Shown: positions 15,343 to 24,546 of the stretch, piece after piece
Layout of the letters: each line of letters starts with the position of its first letter
Numbering within the stretch: position 1 is the first letter of the stretch
NCBI RefSeq assembly: GCF_000967655.1
Contig: NZ_JXYA01000002.1
Span: forward strand, 1 to 64,000
Length of the DNA stretch: 64,000 nt
Source: Pseudoalteromonas rubra
Lineage (GTDB): Bacteria > Pseudomonadota > Gammaproteobacteria > Enterobacterales > Alteromonadaceae
Direction: 5' to 3'
Program-made: the position numbers and the translations under genes
Notes under the pieces: model-generated
Told to the model about the DNA's origin: nothing
The model's database searches: none
Seen by the model: only the letters and a program-made list of their open reading frames with translations

Positions 15343-18147
15343 CTATTTTATTTTAGCGGGGAAAACCACCTCAAACGTGCAGCCCTGTGGCACATTGGGT
15401 TTGCACTGGATGCTGCCATTCAGTACATAGGTCACCAAGTTAAACACCATATATAAGCCCAGACCCACGCTCCCTTTATGGCGCGCAGTAGTATGAAATG
15501 GCTCAAAAATCTGCGCAAGCTCAGCCTTGTCGATCCCTTTACCATTATCTGAAAAACGTATGGTTATCATTTCTTCTTGTTGTCTGACTTGAATCAAAAT
15601 GCAACCCTCAGCAGCATCGAAGCCATGATCTATCGCGTTTGCAATCAAGTCTTCGAGTATTTTTTCAAGTGCCAGACCATTACTGGAGATATTGATTGGG
15701 TCGCGACAGTCAAGCTCAACCTTTACTTTGCTTTCCTTTATCCTGTATGCCAAAAACGCCTCAATAAAGGATTTCAATTCGACTGGGTCGTTACTGTTGA
15801 TATATTCCTGAGCGGATGCCTGCTTAAAACGCTTAACCAGCTGAGCTGCTCGTGCCGTATTACTGTCCACCAGCTGCGCGCAAGACTCTGTAACATCAAT
15901 AAAAGCCTGGGTGTCGCTCAATGTTAGCTTGCCACTGTCCAGCTTATCCTTAAAGCTTCGCAAAGACTGAGTTAATACTGAGCTGGCCGTTATGGCTGTG
16001 CCAAGTGGAGTGTTGAGCTCATGAGAAACACCGCTGACCAGGCGTCCAAGTGACGCCATTTTTTGTGCTTCCACCAGGTTAGATTGCATTTCGGTGAGTT
16101 CTTTCAGGGTATTTGCCAGCTCATCTCGGGATTGTTGCAATCGCTCGGTCCGCTCTTCAACTCGCTTTTCAAGGGACTTATTGAGCTCCGCCAGCGCCAA
16201 CTCTGTGGCCTTGAGTTCTGATATATCTTTGATTGTGCCACATGCTCTGATGGCGTCGCCCGCTTCGTTTCGTGTCGTTATTTTGCCTCTGTCCAGCACC
16301 CACAACCAGCTACCCTGCTTGTCTTTAACCCGGTAACTCACCTCATAATAATCACTTTCTCCGTTCAAGTGTCTGTTAAACGCCTCTTGTAACCTTATGT
16401 AGTCTTGTGGATGAACGGACGCTTTGAGTGTGCCAAGATCAGAACCAATTTGAGCATCAGGTAACTGCAAATTACCCAGTCGATTATCTCGTGTGATAAC
16501 CCCCGCAGCCAAATCCCAATCCCACAGTTCATCACCACTGCCCCATAAGGCCAGTCTCAGGCGCTCTTTTGCGTCACTCACTTGTTGTAAAGCAAGTTGC
16601 TCTATCTTGAGTTGTTTGTTTTTGCTGTACCAAAAATACAAAAAGAAGACGGTGCCAAATGCCAGTACTAACGCAATCAGAACAGCGCCTTTTTGGAATG
16701 CCTGCTTTTCTATTTCTAAATCTTTAATTCGATTTTCCTGAACCAGGGCAGCAATTTCACGTTCCTTTTCTTCGACATCAAACTCCACACTTAATGCACT
16801 GAGCCGATACTGGTTATTTCTGTCTTCCCACTCAGTTTGACGCAGTAAATAAGCGTTCAGATACCTAAGCGCCTCCTGTACCTGACCAACGCGCTCATAG
16901 ACCTGTGCAAGCTCACGATGATATTGCAACACCTGCGAGTCTCTTTGATGCCGATGAGCAATTTCAATGGCTCTGAGATAGTGTTCAATCGCCTGGTTTG
17001 CTTCTCCCCGTTGCAACGACAATTGCGCGAAAGCCTGATAAATCTCAGCTATCCTGTCTTCCCACGGTGACCCCAGATACAATGGCAAACTTTTGTTAAG
17101 ATAGTCTTCAGCTTTTTTCAACTCGCCCGTATCTAAGTATAAACGCCCCAGGTCCAGGTAAGTAGAGATATTGGTGTCATAGCGATTGATTGCCTGCTTT
17201 AACTGCTCGGCCTCCATCAGGCTACTTTCAGAACGACTAAAGTCCCCAGCCAGACGATAGGCGGAACCCAGCCGATTATAAGTGTGGATCATGCCCATTT
17301 TATAACCCAGCACTTTTTTGTACTCCAGTGACTTCAGGTGCATATCAATGGCGCTGTTGTAGTCACCAATCTCTTCAAAGTAGGTTCCCTTGTTGCTGTA
17401 ATAGATGCCAAGCTTTCTGTCGTCTTTGAGCTCTACCGCAATCTGGATGGCCTTATTCTGATGGATCAGCACCTTTTCATACAGGTTCATTTTTCTGTAA
17501 AGCGACGCCAGACTTTGATGTATCGAAGATGCCCTGTAGGTATCCTGTAAATTGCGATACAAATTCAGACTATGAAGAAAATCGGCCAATGCATCATCAA
17601 AACGCATTAACTGTACATTGAGTACACCCGATAACTGTCGGGCTCTGGCGAGATACCTGTCATGCCCTATATTGGCTGCCAGCGCCATTGCCGTAGCAAG
17701 ATCAGCCTCTGCAACTGCGAAATTTTTCTGCCGTGTCGCAACATCGGCAGAGACCAGTCTGGCTAGCACCTGGTTCGCCTCGATACCACTTTGTACTGCC
17801 AATACGTTCGCGCGCTGTGCCAATTCTTTGGCCTCGCTTAGCTCGCGTTTCGATATATGAGCCCGAGCCAGATGGCTCAGCAACCGAGCAGCCTGGTCGT
17901 TATTGGGATTATCTGACAGCATGGATAGTCCGATTTTCCCGTAGGTAAGTGACTGAGTAGAATGAAAATGAAAGTGCGCAGCAACGAAATCAATGATTGC
18001 TTCGACCTTATCATGGCCATCAGTATCTTCTATCTTGGCAGCCATTATCTGGGGTGATGCAGGTGGTAGGGTCGCAGATGCCATTTTGAATGTAAGGCAC
18101 AGACATAAGCAAACCAGGTACTTAAGGCCATTCAAATTTTCCGGCAT
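15343..18147 (-). CDS. TPR-PAS hybrid sensor histidine kinase
   Basis: A 934-aa membrane-anchored sensor kinase. In order: an N-terminal signal or membrane segment (residues about 8-25), at least six tetratricopeptide repeats (about 90-430) predicted periplasmic, a coiled coil and a transmembrane segment (about 488-508), a PAS domain (about 530-645), a second coiled coil, the HisKA domain with phospho-acceptor H709 in SHELNTPLG, and an HATPase_c domain with N-box LIANAIDH, G1 DNGKGI and G2 GLGLYM. The start is ATG 18147, with AAGGGG just upstream; a GTG at 18162 is less likely. No response regulator gene adjoins it, so it is an orphan. A divergent periplasmic-binding protein gene lies 236 bases away and could be functionally linked. 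Confidence 0.88.
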   Translation of the reverse strand: MPENLNGLKYLVCLCLCLTFKMASATLPPASPQIMAAKIEDTDGHDKVEAIIDFVAAHFHFHSTQSLTYGKIGLSMLSDNPNNDQAARLLSHLARAHISKRELSEAKELAQRANVLAVQSGIEANQVLARLVSADVATRQKNFAVAEADLATAMALAANIGHDRYLARARQLSGVLNVQLMRFDDALADFLHSLNLYRNLQDTYRASSIHQSLASLYRKMNLYEKVLIHQNKAIQIAVELKDDRKLGIYYSNKGTYFEEIGDYNSAIDMHLKSLEYKKVLGYKMGMIHTYNRLGSAYRLAGDFSRSESSLMEAEQLKQAINRYDTNISTYLDLGRLYLDTGELKKAEDYLNKSLPLYLGSPWEDRIAEIYQAFAQLSLQRGEANQAIEHYLRAIEIAHRHQRDSQVLQYHRELAQVYERVGQVQEALRYLNAYLLRQTEWEDRNNQYRLSALSVEFDVEEKEREIAALVQENRIKDLEIEKQAFQKGAVLIALVLAFGTVFFLYFWYSKNKQLKIEQLALQQVSDAKERLRLALWGSGDELWDWDLAAGVITRDNRLGNLQLPDAQIGSDLGTLKASVHPQDYIRLQEAFNRHLNGESDYYEVSYRVKDKQGSWLWVLDRGKITTRNEAGDAIRACGTIKDISELKATELALAELNKSLEKRVEERTERLQQSRDELANTLKELTEMQSNLVEAQKMASLGRLVSGVSHELNTPLGTAITASSVLTQSLRSFKDKLDSGKLTLSDTQAFIDVTESCAQLVDSNTARAAQLVKRFKQASAQEYINSNDPVELKSFIEAFLAYRIKESKVKVELDCRDPINISSNGLALEKILEDLIANAIDHGFDAAEGCILIQVRQQEEMITIRFSDNGKGIDKAELAQIFEPFHTTARHKGSVGLGLYMVFNLVTYVLNGSIQCKPNVPQGCTFEVVFPAKIK

Positions 18148-18383
18148 ATACCACCCCTTCACGGTTCTTTAGAGAACACAAAGCCATTACTTAAATTAGT
18201 ACAATTTAGCGGTATTTTGGCACCTCTTTGAATTTGTATTGCAATACAAGTAATAAATTACGTCGTGCCAATGACTACCTACAGCATACTGTCCGCTCAC
18301 ACTGAGCCTCTATAGCACCGCGAAAAACAAACAAAACTGAGCTATAACTAATAACAGCCTTCACCTGAGTACGCGGTAAAATT

Positions 18384-19181
18384 GTGCAACGCCTCCATGT
18401 TATAGCGCTCTTAATCCTTAGCTTATTGATGAGTAAGCATAGTTTTGCTATATGCTCTTTGATACGCATTGGTGGCAGCCCTGATGCCCCACCCATCAGC
18501 TATGCCATTCGGGAAGACAGGTTGCGAGGAATTGGCTTTGATTTTGTTCGACAAATTTTACCTAAGCAAACGCACGTTGAAATAGCAAAGCCCATGCCCT
18601 GGCTCAGAGCCATTCACTGGACAAGAGATGGCCATATTGACTTGCTGGTTGGTCTGCAAAGCACCCACTACCCGCCTGAGTGGTTTACGTATTTAGAGCC
18701 CCCTCTGACAACATCTGCACACAGTGTGTTTTATCGACGCCGAGAACTACCGCTGCGTAACTTGCACGCACTTTTACCACTCAGAGGCGCGACCTTGCGA
18801 GGTGCTAAATCAGCCACACATAGCCACAGCGGATTTGATCTCTCCCAGCTGACCCTGACGACCGCAGACAGCGTTGAAAAAGCCCTTAAAATGCTGGCAC
18901 TGGACCGCATTGATTACTTTATTGCCCCACAGTGGCATGCCATCAGTAGTTGGTTAAACCTGTACAGTGAGCAGTCTTTACCCCTTGCGATGTTACCGGA
19001 GCCCGTGCATATCAACCCTGTCTATCTGGCCCTGTCTAACCAAAGCCCTTGTCTGGCTGACAAGGAAGCGCTGGAAGCGGCCATTATCAAAGCAAAGCGT
19101 GAAGGACTAATGGAAGCCTTGCTTGAACAAAGCTTCCTATACTCAAATGTGGTTGATCAGTTTCATGATCTACTGCGCTAA
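18384..19181 (+). CDS. Periplasmic solute-binding protein, SBP_bac_3-like
   Basis: A 265-aa protein with an N-terminal signal peptide (residues about 1-22) and the two-lobe layout of family 3 solute-binding proteins: IRIGGSPDAPPISYA, then RLRGIGFDFVRQIL and a DLLVGLQ strand. No ABC permease or ATPase gene is adjacent, so it is probably a sensor-linked or stand-alone binding protein; the divergent TPR-PAS kinase is a candidate partner. The start is GTG 18384, with only a weak ribosome binding site; an internal ATG at codon 16 is possible but would cut the signal peptide. The 3' end overlaps the convergent PstS-like gene by four bases. Confidence 0.72.
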   Translation: MQRLHVIALLILSLLMSKHSFAICSLIRIGGSPDAPPISYAIREDRLRGIGFDFVRQILPKQTHVEIAKPMPWLRAIHWTRDGHIDLLVGLQSTHYPPEWFTYLEPPLTTSAHSVFYRRRELPLRNLHALLPLRGATLRGAKSATHSHSGFDLSQLTLTTADSVEKALKMLALDRIDYFIAPQWHAISSWLNLYSEQSLPLAMLPEPVHINPVYLALSNQSPCLADKEALEAAIIKAKREGLMEALLEQSFLYSNVVDQFHDLLR

Positions 19182-19582
19182 AAAGACGCCACCACTCTGA
19201 CACTACCATCGGCGCTACCACTGCTAACATAGCCAATAATGCTCGGATCTGCCGCTACCGTTTTAAGCACTTCCTCGTCACTTGCCAACTTTTTCGGCGG
19301 TTGCCCTTTGCCGGTAAACAGCAGCTTTGACCAATAAGCCTTTAGCTGAGTGGGGTTTCGCCCTATCACTTTACTGTAGAACTCTTCGCTTGCCGTACTG
19401 GTCTCGGATTGGCTAACCGGCACGGCTTTATCAGAGCCGGTAAAGGTTTTGAGCTTACCCAGAAAGATCTGCTCTATCTGGCTTTTGTCCAGCGCGACCG
19501 TATTTGAAGGGTGCACAACAACGTCAACCGCCCAGCTTGAATATGACAGGCCCATGAAACCTGCAAGGATTATCGCTTTCAT
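19178..19582 (-). CDS. Short PstS-like phosphate-binding-family protein
   Basis: A 134-aa protein with a signal peptide (about residues 1-18, ending SSWA) and the start of a phosphate-binding-like domain: VDVVVHPSN, then IEQIFLGKLKTF and a conserved ASEEFYSKVIGRNPTQLKAYWSK block, ending in IGYVSSGSADGSVRVV. It is far shorter than a complete PstS, the usual form of this stand-alone PstS-like group in marine gammaproteobacteria. It lies 10 bases downstream of a porin gene in the same direction, so the pair is likely cotranscribed and may bring in anions. Function inferred. Confidence 0.8.
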   Translation of the reverse strand: MKAIILAGFMGLSYSSWAVDVVVHPSNTVALDKSQIEQIFLGKLKTFTGSDKAVPVSQSETSTASEEFYSKVIGRNPTQLKAYWSKLLFTGKGQPPKKLASDEEVLKTVAADPSIIGYVSSGSADGSVRVVASF

Positions 19583-19592
19583 TGTTTCCCCC

Positions 19593-20792
19593 TTAAAATA
19601 TCAGATCTACACCAGCACTCCAGATGGAATAATCTCCGACCGAGGGCCGGGTATCTTCCCCTGCGACATATTGAAACTTCAGTGCGGCGTTAGGGTGAAA
19701 ATCATAGCGTACTGACAGCCCAATCCCATCAAACTCACGCAATGCCAGGCTGTTTCTGATGGCAATCCCCGTCGCCTTGAGGGTTGGCTGGTCGACCCCG
19801 TTAAGGAAATCCAGGTCCTTGTTATCTTGTAAGAATTTCTCGTGGTGCAGAGTCACTATGGTGTCATCAAACACACGATACCCAAAGGCGGTGTACCATA
19901 CCTGATTAAAACCATCTGAAGAGTCCTCTACGCCATAATCGGCATATTCAAAGTCCAGAATAACTCGGTCGTAATCAATGTGAAATCCGGTATAGCCATA
20001 GAGACCGTTTTTACCATCCCAGGTCACCGCATCTTCAAAGGCTTTAACCTGAGCTGCACTTGCACCTTGAGATTGCGCCAGTGCAATTGCCTGCTGTGCA
20101 TTACCTAAAATTGCATTGGTATCTACGCTGCCGCCTTCAATTTCAACGATAAAAAAGCCGCCATAGACAGTCCACCAGCCTTTAGTCAGTTCAAGGCGCA
20201 CCGAAATTTCATCCTTAAAGCCAAAGGACTCGTCTTGTTGTGTCGCAGCAAGATAAGTGGTCCCACGCCAGCTGCCATATAGCAGCTTAGTAGAGAGTGC
20301 GTATTCTCCGAATACAAAGTTGCTGTCGAGGGAGATCCCCTCAATGGTGGTAAAGTCGAACCCTGCATAAACCGCTTTTGGCAACCGGCCAAAGTTGTGG
20401 GTATAGCCGACGTTTTGATATTCAGATTGATAAAAGCTGGGGTTGGCAAAACGGCCCATGCTCACGGTGTGCTGCGGGTTGATTTCGTAGCTGACGTAAG
20501 CCCAGCGGGCTTCCACCTCAAAGTCGTCTTGCCCTTCGGCTATCATCTGTACAGTCGCGCTTAGGCCTTCGCTCAGATCTGCCCGGGCCTGCAAAGCAAA
20601 CAGAGACTCATCCGAAAATGAGACGTCACCGTCTCCGTGTAAAGTTGGAAATGGTGGCGCACCGCCATCACTGTCAGCTGCCGTCGCCCGCAAAGAAGCA
20701 AACCCGTTAAACACAATTTCGGCATAACTGGTGAAACTGCTCGTCACCATTACGCCCCCAATCACCCACTTTACCGCATTATTACAGTTCAT
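19593..20792 (-). CDS. Outer-membrane porin
   Basis: A 399-aa beta-barrel protein: signal peptide (about residues 1-24, ending SYA), alternating strands through the body, and a C-terminal SIWSAGVDLIF ending in phenylalanine. Motifs such as ARWAYVSYEINPQHTVSMGRF resemble general and anion-selective porins. An inserted loop near residues 230-265 is unusually rich in A and Q. It is followed at 10 bases by a PstS-like gene, a common pairing for phosphate or other oxyanion uptake; that substrate is inferred. A truncated, chimeric second copy lies just upstream (20920-21219). Confidence 0.85.
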   Translation of the reverse strand: MNCNNAVKWVIGGVMVTSSFTSYAEIVFNGFASLRATAADSDGGAPPFPTLHGDGDVSFSDESLFALQARADLSEGLSATVQMIAEGQDDFEVEARWAYVSYEINPQHTVSMGRFANPSFYQSEYQNVGYTHNFGRLPKAVYAGFDFTTIEGISLDSNFVFGEYALSTKLLYGSWRGTTYLAATQQDESFGFKDEISVRLELTKGWWTVYGGFFIVEIEGGSVDTNAILGNAQQAIALAQSQGASAAQVKAFEDAVTWDGKNGLYGYTGFHIDYDRVILDFEYADYGVEDSSDGFNQVWYTAFGYRVFDDTIVTLHHEKFLQDNKDLDFLNGVDQPTLKATGIAIRNSLALREFDGIGLSVRYDFHPNAALKFQYVAGEDTRPSVGDYSIWSAGVDLIF

Positions 20793-20919
20793 AGTTATAT
20801 CCTACTCGTTGGTCTTTTTGAGCACAGAGAGTCTTGGTTTGTTTGTCATCGCATTGCCAGAGGCGATGTCTCACCCGGCCGGCAATGCAATGAGCCAATA
20901 AACAAACTCACCATACGAA

Positions 20920-21219
20920 CTAAAAAACAAAGTCGACACCCATACTGATGGTGCGCGAATCGCCATGATAAGCCCAGCCATTAGGCACATCCCCCTGGTC
21001 ATCCGCACTGGCACTGATCAAAATCGCATTGCGGCCGTTAGAGAAAGACTTTGTTTTTCCTAAGAATATCTTCTTGATTTCATCCTTATCAAAGGACGAG
21101 TCATTGCTTGGATGGACAATGACGACAACTTCGGCATGTACAGGCAGGGACTGGGCCATACCCAGGAGTGCGACGCCATACATGGCCGCACAACACACCT
21201 TCTTGACAGAGATTGACAT
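20920..21219 (-). pseudogene. Chimeric remnant: PstS-like N-terminus fused in frame to a porin C-terminus
   Basis: A 99-codon frame. Residues 1-70 copy the intact PstS-like protein at 19178 (signal peptide, then VVVIVHPSND and KIFLGKTKSF, against VDVVVHPSNT and QIFLGKLKTF). Residues about 80-99 (GDSRTISMGVDFVF) copy the last porin strand (GDYSIWSAGVDLIF) of 19593-20792. The middle of both proteins is missing, so this is the scar of a deletion between a PstS-like gene and a downstream porin gene of a second pair. The reading frame is still open and may be translated, but the product has no complete domain. A functional mini-protein is unlikely though not excluded. Confidence 0.78.
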
Positions 21220-21535
21220 AATCGTTTCCTCATGTGAGTGGCAGAATCAAGAAGTTTTGTGCACAAACTTCCCCCTTCAAAGTAGTAGCAAGGTTAAAAA
21301 TTAGCCAATTTTTAACAGCCAGTTAGGTCACGCTTTGTGCTATTTCTTCAGCAACACAGGGTGAAAGTCGCTAAAAGCTGGTTTGAGTCATATGAGCGGT
21401 TTATTAAATTTAGCTAAACAATTGGCATTTTCTTGCCTTATGACTAAAACTTGGTAATGGACTGAACAACTTATCCGCGCATTACAGGGCAGTAGTGCTG
21501 ACACAGATACAGCACATCCCTTGGAGACTAAGGTT
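21220..21535. other. Divergent intergenic region with an AT-rich hairpin
   Basis: Some 316 bases separate the chimeric remnant from the chemoreceptor gene. It holds the perfect 10-bp inverted repeat GTTAAAAATT / AATTTTTAAC with loop AGCC at 21293-21316. It could be an old terminator or an operator. A Shine-Dalgarno GGAG at 21523-21526 serves the chemoreceptor. Nothing else was recognised. Confidence 0.45.
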
Positions 21536-23155
21536 ATGCAATGGTTTAAAAACCTACCGCTATTTTACAAAGTTTGTCTGATCGTCGCTCTGTCGGTATC
21601 CGTATTTACCGCAAACCTGCTCATTAACTTCTTCGCCTTTCAAAGCACGCAAAAAGAGCTGAGATTGCTTGAGGAGCAAATCTATAAAACCGTTCAGTTG
21701 TCGACCATTAATAGTGTGCTTATCCGCCGTGCAGATGAGCTCTACAGTCAGGCCGTTTCGTTTGCAGATAATGATGTGTTGAATCAGGCGTCACAAACAG
21801 TGCAGGATTTGAAAACGAACCTGGATGAACTGCGCGTGCTGGACCTTGACAACGCCACACAAATTCAGCGCCAGCTGGGCGTGATAGAGCAATACAAAGC
21901 GCTGTCTGAACAAATCGCGCAGGGCATGATCAACGACACCATTGACTTCAGTACCTTACCCGCTAAAGCAAAACAAAAATCGGAGCTGTTCGAGCAAGCC
22001 GATAACGATCTGAGCGCTTACCAACAAAGCGTCGATGCGCTGTTTCAGGCAACCATTAAGAAAGCCTATCAAAGCGGCAATGATGGCCTGTGGTTGTCTA
22101 TTCAATCCGGCGTCGTGTTAACTATTTTACTTGTCATCGTCGCGCTGTCGGTGGCCCGCAACATCAGTTTTACCGCCAACGAGCTGAGATCCTCACTGCG
22201 AGAACTGGCTGACGGACACGGGGATTTAAACCAGCGTATTAAGGTGCTGGGCAAAGATGAACTGGGACGCACGGCACAAAACTTCAACAAGTTTATGGAT
22301 ACCCTGACCTCGGCCATCAATGGTGTTATGTCGGTGTCTCAGCCGCTGCTCGATACCTCGGAAAAACTGGTGCACAGTACCGAAAAAGTCAGAGAAGTGA
22401 CCAATACCCAGTCTGCTCACGCGTCACAGACGCAGCAATCGATTAATGAGCTGATCCAGTCCATCGCCAGCATCAGTGAAGCCGCGTCAGCTGCCAATAC
22501 CGCAGCACATGAAACCGAGCAGGAAGCCCATAATGGCCTGACTGCGGTTACAGACACCATTGCTAACTCAAAAGAGTTAAACCAGCAGATCAGCCATGCC
22601 GCCGAGGCTGTTAACGATCTCGCTAAAGGCACAGGTAATGTCTCGTCTATTTTGGACGTGATCAGTTCAATCGCAGAACAAACCAATCTGCTCGCGCTCA
22701 ATGCGGCCATTGAGGCTGCCCGAGCTGGTGAGCAAGGTCGAGGTTTTGCCGTCGTTGCAGATGAAGTCAGAACCCTGGCATCGCGCACAGGCGACGCCAC
22801 TACTGAAATACGCTCTCTGCTCGACTCCTTACAAAACGCAGCAGATCATAGCGTTAAAATGATGAGCCAGGCCGACGAACAAGCTGCAAGTAATGAAAGC
22901 CGGGCGTTAAAAGCAGGACAAGCACTGGAAGAAATACAGTCTAAAATTGCCAACATTACGCTGATGAACAATCAAATCGCGTCGGCCACAGAACAACAAA
23001 GCTCTGTCGCTGCTCAGGTTGCCGATACCATTGAGCAGATGAACGAAGGGCAACAGCAGGTACATGCGTCATTTGCTGATCTGGACGATGTTTCGCACCG
23101 ATTGCATGAAGCATCAGACAGGCTGGTCGCCGCAACCAGCCAGTTTAAATTGTGA
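21536..23155 (+). CDS. Methyl-accepting chemotaxis protein
   Basis: A 539-aa chemoreceptor. Membrane segments at about residues 11-32 and 185-207 flank a roughly 150-residue periplasmic helical-bundle sensor (4HB-type, with coiled-coil character). A HAMP domain follows at about 208-262 ([21 protein letters not shown]), then the signalling domain, whose hairpin tip contains the conserved [20 protein letters not shown] and [13 protein letters not shown]. The start is ATG 21536; a longer frame starts at a TTG at 21521 but the GGAG signal fits the ATG. No chemotaxis genes adjoin. The ligand cannot be read from sequence. Confidence 0.94.
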   Translation: MQWFKNLPLFYKVCLIVALSVSVFTANLLINFFAFQSTQKELRLLEEQIYKTVQLSTINSVLIRRADELYSQAVSFADNDVLNQASQTVQDLKTNLDELRVLDLDNATQIQRQLGVIEQYKALSEQIAQGMINDTIDFSTLPAKAKQKSELFEQADNDLSAYQQSVDALFQATIKKAYQSGNDGLWLSIQSGVVLTILLVIVALSVARNISFTANELRSSLRELADGHGDLNQRIKVLGKDELGRTAQNFNKFMDTLTSAINGVMSVSQPLLDTSEKLVHSTEKVREVTNTQSAHASQTQQSINELIQSIASISEAASAANTAAHETEQEAHNGLTAVTDTIANSKELNQQISHAAEAVNDLAKGTGNVSSILDVISSIAEQTNLLALNAAIEAARAGEQGRGFAVVADEVRTLASRTGDATTEIRSLLDSLQNAADHSVKMMSQADEQAASNESRALKAGQALEEIQSKIANITLMNNQIASATEQQSSVAAQVADTIEQMNEGQQQVHASFADLDDVSHRLHEASDRLVAATSQFKL

Positions 23156-23164
23156 GTTTGCAAG

Positions 23165-23578
23165 TCATGCTGATAACCAGGCTGATAACCCGATGGTGAA
23201 TATCCCAAACAGACTCAGGTAACAGATACCAAATGCAATACTGCGCAATACTTTTTGGCCAAAGTAATAACACAACATATGCCCGACTCTGGATGCCAGG
23301 TATATCAGGGCAAGTGCATTGAGCCACAAAGGATCAGCGCCAGAAAACAACGCAAAGAGCACGACCAGCACAAGGATCCCCAGCGTTTCGTTGCTATTGG
23401 CAAATACCCGATTACAACGAAATAGCCAGTCATCGGGATCCTGAGCAACCGCCACGCCCGGTGGGTGCTTTTGCTTAATGGCGACAATATCGACAATTGC
23501 CAGTTGGATTAAGAATAATGCGCCCGACAGGCCGAGCACCAAAATGGTAAGCTGATATGGCAACAGTTGTTCTGCCAT
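23165..23578 (-). CDS. MAPEG-family membrane protein
   Basis: A 137-aa protein with four predicted membrane helices (about residues 9-28, 58-78, 82-100 and 108-130). FRCNRVFANSNETLGILVLVVL matches the conserved region at the second helix of MAPEG-family proteins (membrane-associated proteins in eicosanoid and glutathione metabolism). The start is ATG 23578, preceded by CAGGAA; a longer frame to 23671 starts in the upstream spacer without signal. In bacteria the family is of unclear role, with glutathione-linked detoxification suggested. It is convergent with the chemoreceptor, 10 bases apart, without an obvious terminator. Confidence 0.78.
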   Translation of the reverse strand: MAEQLLPYQLTILVLGLSGALFLIQLAIVDIVAIKQKHPPGVAVAQDPDDWLFRCNRVFANSNETLGILVLVVLFALFSGADPLWLNALALIYLASRVGHMLCYYFGQKVLRSIAFGICYLSLFGIFTIGLSAWLSA

Positions 23579-23682
23579 GTGTGGTTCCTGTTTTATTATA
23601 ATTTTAGGTGCAGATACTGTGACTTGTATTTTATTTGGGGTCAATCGGACATTAATATGACCCCATGGCACTTAACTAGGCC

Positions 23683-24390
23683 TTAATTATCCGTGTGTTT
23701 AAAGGTAACTTCTTGCGTTTCAAGGGAAAAGGTCTTGCCATTGTCCAGCTCAATCTCGATATAAAAAGTCATATTTACTGGATAGTCTGGCCCGGTATTC
23801 AACACAAGATTGCGTGTAAACCCGGCATTTAGCCCACCATTGACCTGACCATATTGCACATGCTCCTCAACGGTAAAAAACGTTTTTATCTCGTTTTTAT
23901 AGCTGTAGTACTTATTCAGTGTATCTGTATAGGTCACCGAGAACAGTGTATTCAGATTGCTACCAGATGGATAGACCTGGCTAAAATCGGACGCTGAAGT
24001 AATGTTAATTGAGACGATATTCTCTTCTGTCTGAAGCGGCACGGGCGACAAAGCATAGGCTTTTGTGAGCAACGAAAACGAATGAGGTATATCACGCCAG
24101 GATGCCGTTGTAACCGACATCGTTTGCGTGTCCAGACCAAAAACAATGTCCTGGTAGGTCACTTCCTCAGTTCCCTGATAGGGTGTGTCTCGATTATATT
24201 CAGGGTTTTGCGTATCTTGTTCCGCCAGTCGATTGTAAACGCGGACTTCAAATCCTTGAGTCACTATTTTGGAGTTTTTCTCACTGGGCTTGGGTGGCAC
24301 ATCCGGCCCGGATGTGGTGCCATTACTACTCGACCCGCAACCAGCAAGTATGCCCGATAGCGCCAGTGCGCACAGTGTTTGTATCTTCAT
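23683..24390 (-). CDS. Predicted lipoprotein of unknown function
   Basis: A 235-aa protein with a type II signal peptide: MKIQTLCALALSGI then lipobox LAGC, giving lipidated C18 followed by a G/S/P-rich linker. The mature part is beta-rich, contains no motif I recognise and ends in QEVTFKHTDN. It is probably attached to the outer membrane facing the periplasm, but this is inferred. It lies 19 nt or more from the convergent MAPEG gene and is separated from the M4 protease by a short spacer with a hairpin at 24509-24536. It is close to the chitin locus but no functional link is visible. Confidence 0.7.
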   Translation of the reverse strand: MKIQTLCALALSGILAGCGSSSNGTTSGPDVPPKPSEKNSKIVTQGFEVRVYNRLAEQDTQNPEYNRDTPYQGTEEVTYQDIVFGLDTQTMSVTTASWRDIPHSFSLLTKAYALSPVPLQTEENIVSINITSASDFSQVYPSGSNLNTLFSVTYTDTLNKYYSYKNEIKTFFTVEEHVQYGQVNGGLNAGFTRNLVLNTGPDYPVNMTFYIEIELDNGKTFSLETQEVTFKHTDN

Positions 24391-24508
24391 TGTTTGATAT
24401 CCTTACTCGACTTCCTCACCAAAGTCTATCTGTATGAATTTGGGAAACAATGGATTAGGTGTTATTAAATGTTACCCTTTGCTCAGTAAACGAATATTCA
24501 ATTGATTC

Positions 24509-24536
24509 GGGCCCGAGGCAAACGCAGCTCAGGCCC
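24509..24536 (-). terminator. Weak hairpin after the M4 metalloprotease gene
   Basis: On the minus strand GGGCCTGAG pairs with CTCGGGCCC (one G-U pair) around a 10-base loop, 11 bases after the stop codon. The T run of a standard terminator is missing, so termination is only probable. Confidence 0.45.
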
Positions 24537-24546
24537 TTATTGTTAG

